DNA of 5,762 bases, from contig JAVBTG010000151.1 in the NCBI GenBank assembly GCA_031556275.1, positions 1-5,762 of the forward strand, read 5' to 3'. The notes under the pieces are model-generated. The model had not been told where the DNA came from. It saw only the letters and a list, made by a program, of their open reading frames with translations, and searched no databases. Below are positions 1-4,826 of this stretch, in pieces. Position 1 is the stretch's first letter. Each line of letters begins with the position of its first letter. The stretch is from JAKPNF01 sp031556275. Lineage in GTDB: Bacteria; Verrucomicrobiota; Verrucomicrobiia; Opitutales; JAKPNF01. Position numbers and translations under genes: made by a program.

Positions 1-570
1 GAGCACATACACCGCCGCCAGCACTGAAAGGCTCCCGACATTGCCAAGCAGCGGGTCGAGCAGGCGGTTGAACAGCACTTCGCCCAGCGTGCCGCCGAGG
101 CCGTTGGGGAACAGCGCCGTCGTCGGATAGCCGCCGAGGGCCTGCAACTGCGCGGCCAGCGCGGCGGCGCTCAGCACGCTCAGCGCCATGAAAAAGAATT
201 TGGACAGCGACAGGCAGTACGCCTTGCGCGCGAAGCACAGGTACGCCGCCAGCCCCACGAAGATCGGTATCAGCGCCGAGGCCAGCCCCATGAACTGAAA
301 GCACACCAAAGACGCCGTGCCGCCCAAAATCCCCACGGGGTTGCGAAAAGCCCCCGACGTGCTCTGCTCGGGCTGGAAGGAGGGCAGCAGCGTGTCCTGC
401 GCCGGATGGTAGGTGAGAAACGCCACCGCGCACAGGACGCCCAAGAGCACCAGCACGCAGCCGATGACGGGGTGCGCGCTCGAATGGCGCGGCCCGACGG
501 CGACGGCTTTTTTGACCGGGTTGCGCGGCGGCTTCACCGGTTTTTTCTGTTTCTTTGAAAAAATTCCCAT
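1..570 (-). CDS. ftsK: FtsK/SpoIIIE-type DNA translocase, N-terminal part (cut by window edge)
   Basis: This frame reads leftward from ATG at 570-568 and stays open for 190 codons to base 1, so the gene is truncated only by the window. Seen: a basic N-terminus (MGIFSKKQKK) and a Lys/Pro-rich cytoplasmic lead, then hydrophobic segments at about residues 34-52, 81-113 and 123-142, with a fourth beginning near 178. After helix 1 comes FLTYHPAQD, which resembles the (S/T)YxPxD turn of the FtsK four-helix domain. It is followed by NPVGILGG, GLAAYL and a GGTLGE motif before helix 4, in the order expected for that domain. Known: FtsK is anchored at the division septum by this domain, and its C-terminal motor pumps chromosome ends apart for dimer resolution. 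The motor, with its Walker motifs and gamma domain, would lie to the left and is not visible, so the call rests on the membrane domain alone. No Shine-Dalgarno site precedes the start. It is divergent from the TetR gene across 184 bases. Confidence 0.85.
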   Translation of the reverse strand, partial: MGIFSKKQKKPVKPPRNPVKKAVAVGPRHSSAHPVIGCVLVLLGVLCAVAFLTYHPAQDTLLPSFQPEQSTSGAFRNPVGILGGTASLVCFQFMGLASALIPIFVGLAAYLCFARKAYCLSLSKFFFMALSVLSAAALAAQLQALGGYPTTALFPNGLGGTLGEVLFNRLLDPLLGNVGSLSVLAAVYVL

Positions 571-626
571 GGACGAAAAAATTGAAAAATCACGCCGGGA
601 GGCGCGGAAAAAGGCGCTCACACAAC

Positions 627-643
627 GGTATTAAAAAAATACC
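627..643. promoter_or_regulatory. Inverted repeat GGTATT-N5-AATACC, candidate regulator site
   Basis: This is a perfect 6-bp inverted repeat around five A residues. Together with its left flank, 622-632 reads ACAACGGTATT, matching 10 of 11 bases with ACAACCGTATT at 739-749 in the tetR promoter. TetR-family proteins usually bind short palindromes next to their own gene, so this may be an operator. It sits 57 bases upstream of the ftsK start, so a bound protein could also affect ftsK. The binding role is inferred. Confidence 0.35.
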
Positions 644-714
644 CGCCCCCGCTCGCAGCGGCAATGACAAAACGGGAATTATCCCATGGAAAATCCACGG
701 CGCGAGAATTGCGG

Positions 715-743
715 TTGACGCGCCCCGCCCGATTCAATACAAC
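715..743 (+). promoter_or_regulatory. Sigma70-like promoter of the tetR-shc unit
   Basis: A TTGACG box (715-720; 5 of 6 consensus) is followed by a 17-base spacer and TACAAC (738-743; 4 of 6). The predicted transcription start is near 750, only about five bases before the tetR ATG at 755, so the message would be nearly leaderless. The -10 box lies inside the AATAC-N4-GTATT inverted repeat, so a protein bound there would block RNA polymerase. Confidence 0.55.
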
Positions 744-749
744 CGTATT
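736..749. promoter_or_regulatory. Inverted repeat AATAC-AACC-GTATT over the -10 box, candidate TetR operator
   Basis: Perfect 5-bp arms (736-740 and 745-749) flank AACC and cover the predicted -10 element. Its position over the promoter is that expected of an autorepressor site. The right half repeats the ACAAC(C/G)GTATT sequence found at 622-632. The symmetry is seen directly; binding by the adjacent TetR protein is inferred. Confidence 0.4.
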
Positions 750-754
750 TATAT

Positions 755-1324
755 ATGGGACGCCCGCAGCACATCGACCGCGATGCCGTGCTGGACGCCG
801 CCGAGCAGATCGTGCTGCGGCGCGGGGCCGCCGCGCTGACGATCGACGCCGTGGCCACGGCCGCGGGCATCACCAAGGGGGGCGTGCAATACTGCTTCGG
901 GGCCAAGCGCAAGCTCGTGCAGGCGATGGTGGAGCGCTGGTGCCGCAATTTTCAGGCGCAGATCGAGGCGTTCGCCCGCCCCCACGACGACCCGATCTCG
1001 ATGGTCGCCGGCTACGTCGAGGCGACCGCCCGCATCGACAAGGTGGGCCACGCGCGCGCCGCGGGCCTCATCGCCATGCTGCTGGAAACGCCCTCGCAAA
1101 TGGAACTCGTGCGCGCCTGGTACCACGACCATTTCCAAAAGCTCGACATGACCACGCCCGAGGGCCGCCGCGCGCGCATCGTATTCATGGCGATCGAGGG
1201 CGCGTTCATGCTGCGCACCTTCGGCTTCATGCGCATGGGCGAGCAGGATTGGAAAACGCTTTTCGACGACATCAAAGCCATGCTGCCGCGCCCGTCGCGC
1301 AAGACGGCCAAGGCAAACGGATGA
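755..1324 (+). CDS. TetR-family transcriptional regulator
   Basis: This 189-residue protein has the usual TetR length. Seen: an N-terminal three-helix DNA-binding domain at residues about 8-55, with the signature LTIDAVATAAGITKGGVQYC and a following F-x-x-K-x-x-L segment (FGAKRKLV), where the recognition helix is ITKGGVQYCF. The helical C-terminal region (about 65-175) should form the dimer interface and ligand pocket; it has the GAFMLRTFGFMRMGE stretch common in one TetR C-terminal class. The start at 755 fits because MGRPQHIDRDAVLDAA is a typical family N-terminus and the promoter leaves little room upstream. No Shine-Dalgarno site is present. The gene lies 29 bases before the squalene-hopene cyclase on the same strand, with no terminator between, so it probably controls its own operon. 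Its ligand cannot be told from the sequence; a lipid, hydrophobic compound or drug would be typical. Repressor activity is inferred from the family. Confidence 0.93.
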   Translation: MGRPQHIDRDAVLDAAEQIVLRRGAAALTIDAVATAAGITKGGVQYCFGAKRKLVQAMVERWCRNFQAQIEAFARPHDDPISMVAGYVEATARIDKVGHARAAGLIAMLLETPSQMELVRAWYHDHFQKLDMTTPEGRRARIVFMAIEGAFMLRTFGFMRMGEQDWKTLFDDIKAMLPRPSRKTAKANG

Positions 1325-1353
1325 CATTTTTTTAACAACCACACACTCACACC

Positions 1354-3372
1354 ATGACCGACACCGCACCCGCCAACGCATTCAAACCTTTTACCCCCGC
1401 CGATCTCGACGGCGGAATTTCCCGCGCGTTAAACTGGCTCGGCCGCAACCAAAAGGACGGCGGCTACTGGAACGATATTTTGGAGACCAACTGCTGCATG
1501 GAGGCGCAGTGGGTGCTCGCCATGCATTTTTTGGGCCGCACAGACGATCCAAAATATGAAAAAATCATTCTGGGCATCCTGCACAAGCAGCGCGAGGACG
1601 GCTCGTGGGACGTCTACTACGACGCGCCCTTGGGCGACATCAACACGACGATCGAATGCTACGCCGCCCTGCGCAGTGCGGGCCGTTCGCCCGAGGAACC
1701 GGCGTTGCAACGCGCCCGAAAATGGATTTTGGCCAACGGCGGCATGGCCAAGGCGCGGATGTTCACGCGCTTTTGGCTCGCCACGATCGGCGAATGGCCG
1801 TGGGAAACCCTGCCGATTATCCCGCCGGAAATCATCCGCATCCCGACGTGGGCGCCCTTCAACATCTACCAGTTCGCCTCGTGGGCGCGCGCGACGTTCA
1901 TGTCGATGAGCGTCGTCTCGGTGCGCCGCCCTGTCGTTCCCCTGCCGGCAGACCGCACGCTCGACGAGCTGTACCCGCAGGGCCGCGCGAACTTCGACTT
2001 CTCCTTCCCCAAACGCCTGAGCGGGTTTTGGCCCTCCTTCTTCCGCGCGGCGGACAAGTGCCTGCACGCTTGGCAGAAACTGCCGTGGAAACTCGGCCGC
2101 GAAAACTCCATCAAAATCGCGCTGGAGTGGATTTTAAAGCACCAAGACGGCGACGGCGCGTGGGGTGGCATCCAACCGCCGTGGATCTACGCGCTCTTGG
2201 CGATGCACACGGAGGGCTACCGCCCCGACCACCCCGCCATGGCCAAGGGGATCGACGCGTGGAACCAGCACTGGTCCTACGAGCGCGACGGCATGATCTT
2301 CATCCAGGCGAGCGAATCCCCCGTGTGGGACACCCTGCTCGCCATGCAGGCCGTGCTCGATTGCGGGCAGACTTGGGAGAGTTTCCCGCAGTTCGAGGCC
2401 GCGCTCGACTACGTGCTGGCCAAGCAGATTCTCGTCAAGGGCGACTGGGCCCAGACCGTCAAGCATGTCGAATGCGGCGGATGGGCCTTTGAGCGCGCCA
2501 ACACGTTTTATCCCGACTTGGACGACACGGCGGTCGCGCTGATGGTGCTGTGCCAGATCCGCGAGATCGCGCCCGAGCGCTACCGCAAGCCAATCGCCCG
2601 CGCCCTGCGCCGCGCGGAAACGTGGCTGCGCGCCATGCAGTCCACCAACGGCGGCTTTGGCGCGTTCGACAAGGACAACCACAGCAAGGTTCTCACGCAA
2701 ATTCCCTTCTGCGATTTTGGCGAGGTGCTCGACCCGCCGAGCGCCGACCTCACCGGCCACAAGCTCGAGGCCCTCGGGCTGATGGGCTACGACATGACGG
2801 ACAGCGCCGTCAAACGCGCCGTCGACTACGTGATGGCCGAGCAGGAGGCGGAAGGCCCGTGGTTCGGGCGCTGGGGCGTCAATTACATTTACGGCACGGG
2901 GCTGGTGATGCCTGGGCTGAAGGCGGTAGGCTTCAACATGGAAGACCCGCGCATCGTCAAGACCGCCAAGTGGCTGTGTGAAAAGCAAAACGCGGACGGC
3001 GGCTGGGGCGAAACCTGCGGCTCTTACATGGACGACGCGCTGCGCGGGGTCGGCCCGAGCACCGCGAGCCAGACGGGGTGGGCCCTCATGGCCCTGCTCG
3101 CCACGGGCTCGCACGCGTACGACGATGCCATCCGCGGGGGCGTCGGCTACCTGCTCTCCACGCAGACCTCGGACGACACGTGGGCGCAAAAGGAATACAC
3201 GGGCACCGGCTTCCCCGGCTACGGCGTGGGCGAGCGCATTTTGCTCAAAGGCAACACCGAGGCCCTCTCGCAGGGCCGCGAGCTAGCGCGCGGGTTCATG
3301 CTCAACTACCACATGTACCGCCACTACTTCCCGCTCATGGCGCTGGCGCGCGCGAAAAAGCACCTGGGATAA
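1354..3372 (+). CDS. shc: Squalene-hopene cyclase
   Basis: This 672-residue enzyme cyclises linear squalene to pentacyclic hopene/diplopterol, the committed step of bacterial hopanoid synthesis, and acts as a monotopic protein on the inner membrane. Seen: the catalytic acid motif D388-L-D-D391-T-A (family DxDDTA); the preceding GGWAFERANTFYPD; QASESPVWDT (about 318-327); PFCDFGEVLDPPSADLTGH (about 451-469); and GPWFGRWGVNYIYGTG (about 501-516), all core cyclase blocks. Seven QW-type repeats brace the two alpha-barrel domains, near residues 32-39, 78-85, 262-270, 428-435, 496-503, 544-551 and 603-610. The end reads TGTGFPGYG, an insert of roughly 25 residues, then MYRHYFPLMAL, a form found in many longer cyclases. 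Both ends look complete. The start at 1354 lies 29 bases after tetR, preceded by an A/C-rich leader without a Shine-Dalgarno site. No hpn or squalene-synthase gene is in the window. A related terpene substrate cannot be excluded, but hopene formation is the best call. Confidence 0.96.
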   Translation: MTDTAPANAFKPFTPADLDGGISRALNWLGRNQKDGGYWNDILETNCCMEAQWVLAMHFLGRTDDPKYEKIILGILHKQREDGSWDVYYDAPLGDINTTIECYAALRSAGRSPEEPALQRARKWILANGGMAKARMFTRFWLATIGEWPWETLPIIPPEIIRIPTWAPFNIYQFASWARATFMSMSVVSVRRPVVPLPADRTLDELYPQGRANFDFSFPKRLSGFWPSFFRAADKCLHAWQKLPWKLGRENSIKIALEWILKHQDGDGAWGGIQPPWIYALLAMHTEGYRPDHPAMAKGIDAWNQHWSYERDGMIFIQASESPVWDTLLAMQAVLDCGQTWESFPQFEAALDYVLAKQILVKGDWAQTVKHVECGGWAFERANTFYPDLDDTAVALMVLCQIREIAPERYRKPIARALRRAETWLRAMQSTNGGFGAFDKDNHSKVLTQIPFCDFGEVLDPPSADLTGHKLEALGLMGYDMTDSAVKRAVDYVMAEQEAEGPWFGRWGVNYIYGTGLVMPGLKAVGFNMEDPRIVKTAKWLCEKQNADGGWGETCGSYMDDALRGVGPSTASQTGWALMALLATGSHAYDDAIRGGVGYLLSTQTSDDTWAQKEYTGTGFPGYGVGERILLKGNTEALSQGRELARGFMLNYHMYRHYFPLMALARAKKHLG

Positions 3373-3411
3373 TTTTCAACTCAGCCCAAGCGGAACCCCG
3401 CATCCAGAAGG

Positions 3412-3579
3412 ATGTCACATCATGGTGGCATCCCAGGCGGTGTCTTCAAATCCCGGATAAGGACGCGAAGGGTGTTTTCGAGGCATTTGAAGGTGTCGGC
3501 GTTTGGCCGGCGCCAAAATCCGGCCTGGCAGACGCCGTGCGGGATTTAAAAACGCCCACGACTTCGCAATGCCTGACAT
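3412..3579. repeat. Imperfect inverted-repeat element, about 168 bp (MITE-like or relic)
   Basis: The ends read ATGTCA (3412-3417) and TGACAT (3574-3579), exact inverted copies. Further in, AAATCCCG (3448-3455) is mirrored by CGGGATTT (3540-3547) at a similar distance from the end (36 versus 32 bases), and neighbouring bases also pair partly (GGCGGTGTCTT against GGGCGTTTTT read from the other strand). A second symmetry, CTTCAAAT (3444-3451) and ATTTGAAG (3485-3492), lies inside. No clear target-site duplication is visible at the edges and there is no transposase. The structure suggests a dispersed non-autonomous element or a structured transcript end; copy number elsewhere is unknown. Confidence 0.45.
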
Positions 3580-3589
3580 AACAGAGGGT

Positions 3590-3610
3590 TAAACGGCAAA
3601 ATAACGTTTA
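3590..3610. promoter_or_regulatory. Inverted repeat TAAACG-N9-CGTTTA, candidate operator
   Basis: Perfect 6-bp arms lie at 3590-3595 and 3605-3610, with arm centres 15 bases apart. The right arm overlaps the possible -35 box TTTACA (3607-3612) of the downstream GntR-family gene. The placement suits autoregulation by that protein, but there is no direct evidence for binding. Confidence 0.3.
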
Positions 3611-3635
3611 CAAAACAACCTGCTTACGCTGAAAT
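3607..3635 (+). promoter_or_regulatory. Possible promoter of the GntR-family gene
   Basis: TTTACA (3607-3612; 5 of 6 consensus), a 17-base spacer and TGAAAT (3630-3635; 4 of 6) would start transcription near 3642. That is just before the terminator hairpin, so the hairpin would form in the 5' leader. Only about 19 bases lie between the terminator and the ATG, which leaves no room for a full promoter downstream of it. Confidence 0.3.
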
Positions 3636-3648
3636 AGACTCACTTTAT

Positions 3649-3672
3649 AGCGGGGTCATCCCCGCTTTTTTT
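3649..3672 (+). terminator. Intrinsic terminator (perfect 7-bp stem plus seven T)
   Basis: AGCGGGG (3649-3655), loop TCAT and CCCCGCT (3660-3666) form a perfect GC-rich stem that runs into seven consecutive T residues (3666-3672). This is a textbook rho-independent terminator on the plus strand. It could end the tetR-shc transcript although it lies 276 bases past the shc stop. Because it sits only 19 bases before the next start codon, it could also attenuate that gene. Confidence 0.8.
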
Positions 3673-3691
3673 CAACACCTTATTTTTTCCT

Positions 3692-4471
3692 ATGCCGCGT
3701 CCTGTTGTCAAAAATCCAACCACCGCGATGGCCGCCTCCGGTTTCTCCCGCAAAAAGAAAGCGGCCGCCGAGGCCGAGCAAGCCTCCGCCGCCCCCGCGG
3801 ACGAGACGCTCTCCTCCACCGCGATGCGCCTGCGCGACGCCCTGAGCAACATGATTTTGTCGGGCGCGATCCCGGCGGGCTCGCGCCTCGACCAGCGCCA
3901 ACTGGCCAAACACCTGAACACCACCACGGCCCCCCTGCGCGAAGCCCTCAGCTCGCTCGAGACCGAGGGGCTGCTCGTGCGCCAACAGGGGCTGGGCGTA
4001 TTCTGCCGGGTGTACACCGTCCTGGAGATCGAGGAGATGGTGGAAATCCGCGGGATGCTCGAGTCGCTCGCGGCCCGCCGCGCCTGCGTGCGGATCACTG
4101 ACGAGGAAGTCGAGGAGCTCAAAGCGGCCGCGCACGAGTTGGGCACGCCCTTCCTCAAACCCGAGGAGCCGGAATTTTTGCGCCGCCACGTGGACTTCCA
4201 CAAGCGCATCGTCGAGATCTCGCGCTCGCCGCGCCTGCGCGCGCTGCTGGACTTCCACCACTTCATCGACCAAGTGCTGATGAACGCGGCCTCGTCGCTG
4301 TGGAGCGTGCAGGCCCACGACCACACGGACATCGTGCTGGCGATCGCATCGCGCGATCCGGAAAAGGCCGAGACCGTCATGCGCAACCATATCGCCCCGA
4401 CGTACAAAAAACGCTTCGAGGCGTTGAGGAAACGATTCGGCGAAGGCCCGATCCTGCCGATGGGGATGTAA
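3692..4471 (+). CDS. GntR-family transcriptional regulator, FadR subfamily (FCD domain)
   Basis: This 259-residue protein is a little longer than usual for the subfamily because of an Ala/Lys-rich, probably disordered N-terminus (residues 1-40). Seen: a winged helix-turn-helix at about 44-106, with LSNMILSGAIPAGSRLDQRQLA, then TTTAPLREALSSLETEGLLV and the wing QQGLGVFCRV. An all-helical FCD effector domain follows at about 112-240 (EIEEMVEIRGMLESLAARRA, then HVDFHKRIVEISRSPRLRAL). Known: FCD proteins bind small organic acids or sugar acids, often through a metal held by Asp-x3-His plus two further His. Here H170, H211 and H233 match, but the Asp position is H166, with D168 nearby. The start at 3692 is chosen as the first ATG after the terminator; M13 is an alternative. 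No Shine-Dalgarno site is visible. It may regulate itself or the downstream lipoprotein gene; the target is not known. Confidence 0.92.
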   Translation: MPRPVVKNPTTAMAASGFSRKKKAAAEAEQASAAPADETLSSTAMRLRDALSNMILSGAIPAGSRLDQRQLAKHLNTTTAPLREALSSLETEGLLVRQQGLGVFCRVYTVLEIEEMVEIRGMLESLAARRACVRITDEEVEELKAAAHELGTPFLKPEEPEFLRRHVDFHKRIVEISRSPRLRALLDFHHFIDQVLMNAASSLWSVQAHDHTDIVLAIASRDPEKAETVMRNHIAPTYKKRFEALRKRFGEGPILPMGM

Positions 4472-4527
4472 GGCAGGGGCTGACGCATAACGGGAGGGCC
4501 ATTTGGGACGGGAGACCCCGGTAGCAC

Positions 4528-4554
4528 ACGTCAAAAATCGGAGATTTTTGACGT
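4528..4554. repeat. Perfect 12-bp hairpin with GGA loop
   Basis: ACGTCAAAAATC (4528-4539), loop GGA, and GATTTTTGACGT (4543-4554) form an uninterrupted stem. It is not followed by a T-run on the plus strand, so it is not a standard terminator, although it may protect or end the GntR transcript. It directly abuts the larger palindrome and shares AAAATCGG with it (4534-4541 and 4565-4572), so both may belong to one element. Confidence 0.7.
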
Positions 4555-4678
4555 TCCCGCGGTTAAAATCGGGCAAGGCTGCGTTTTTCGACGTCGAGAA
4601 GCGGAAGCAGTACCGAGGTACAGCCCCCGCCTCACGACTTTCTCAAACTTCGCCTTGCGCGATTTTCCCTCGCGGGAA
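4554..4678. repeat. Long imperfect palindrome, about 125 bp
   Basis: The left arm 4554-4579 (TTCCCGCG, then AAAATCGG, then GCAAGGC) is mirrored by 4652-4678 (GCCTTGC, then CGATTTT, then CGCGGGAA) with only a few mismatches and one base of length difference. The exact centre is GTACC-GA-GGTAC (4610-4621), centred at 4615.5, the same centre as the outer arms. The intervening 30-base segments still match at about half or more of their positions. One continuous fold of this size points to a mobile palindromic repeat or a structured RNA. No coding capacity or transposase is present. Confidence 0.65.
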
Positions 4679-4757
4679 GGCCTAGAGTAATCTGGACGGA
4701 AGCTGTTGGGTGCTTTTATGTTGAGATAATAGATAGTTCCGTTTTTATTTCCAGCAC

Positions 4758-4781
4758 TTGACTCACCGCGCTTTTGCGCGG
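4758..4781. promoter_or_regulatory. TTGACT box with adjacent hairpin CCGCGC-TTTT-GCGCGG
   Basis: TTGACT (4758-4763) is a good -35 match. The best -10 candidate, TATGAA (4784-4789), lies 20 bases away, which is longer than ideal. Between them, CCGCGC (4766-4771) and GCGCGG (4776-4781) form a perfect 6-bp inverted repeat with a TTTT loop, which could be an operator in the promoter spacer. Assignment as the promoter of the lipoprotein gene is tentative. Confidence 0.3.
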
Positions 4782-4826
4782 CGTATGAACCCGCCTGATA
4801 TTACGCTCTGCGCATATTCCAATTTT

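Larger units (their letters stand above)
571..754. other. Divergent intergenic control region (ftsK / tetR)
   Basis: This 184-base non-coding stretch separates the ftsK start from the tetR start. It holds the rightward promoter, two GTATT-armed inverted repeats listed separately, a 5-bp GC-rich inverted repeat CCGCT-CGC-AGCGG (649-661), and a short GGGA-ATTA-TCCC symmetry (674-685). Short frames crossing it have no protein-like character. I could not identify a convincing leftward promoter for ftsK. Confidence 0.7.
3373..3691. other. Intergenic region after shc
   Basis: This 319-base gap contains, in order, an inverted-repeat element (3412-3579), a TAAACG/CGTTTA inverted repeat overlapping a possible promoter (3590-3635), and an intrinsic terminator (3649-3672). 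One plus-strand frame stays open from within shc to the TAA at 3579-3581, giving a tail that ends RDLKTPTTSQCLT. It has no start of its own, and I treat it as a by-product of the repeat element rather than a gene. Confidence 0.6.
4472..4826. other. Intergenic region before the sialidase-fold gene
   Basis: This 355-base gap contains a perfect hairpin (4528-4554), a long palindromic element (4554-4678), an AT-rich stretch (about 4685-4755), and a TTGACT box with a short GC hairpin upstream of the lipoprotein gene. No protein-like reading frame is apparent. A small plus-strand frame through 4503-4685 reads across the palindrome and looks non-coding. Confidence 0.6.

Noticed and set aside
413..839. 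Small plus-strand frames over the ftsK start and the divergent region
   Set aside because: They overlap ftsK and tetR in other frames, lack protein-like composition, and cross the promoter.
2134..3189. Long minus-strand open frame (351 codons) opposite the cyclase
   Set aside because: It is the GC-rich mirror of shc, with Arg/Ala/Val/His-rich composition and no domain signature; the plus-strand frame has all cyclase motifs.
3500..3516. Terminator directly after shc formed by TTTGGC-CGGC-GCCAAA
   Set aside because: The stem is short and followed by AATCC rather than a T-run; the hairpin at 3649-3672 is far stronger.
3078..3581. Plus-strand frame crossing the shc end into the gap
   Set aside because: Its first 290 or so bases are an out-of-frame reading of shc. 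The remainder lies in an inverted-repeat element and has no start codon of its own.
3640..4576. Two overlapping minus-strand open frames opposite the GntR gene
   Set aside because: Low-complexity Arg/Ser/Ala-rich products with no motif; the plus-strand frame encodes a clear wHTH-FCD protein.
4554..4678. Integron attC site reading of the palindrome
   Set aside because: The arms lack the paired RYYYAAC/GTTRRRY core sites, and there is no integrase or cassette context.
4785..4826. Earlier in-frame start for the lipoprotein gene at 4785
   Set aside because: It would place 14 residues before the MKK signal peptide and break the lipoprotein signal; 4827 gives a canonical N-terminus.
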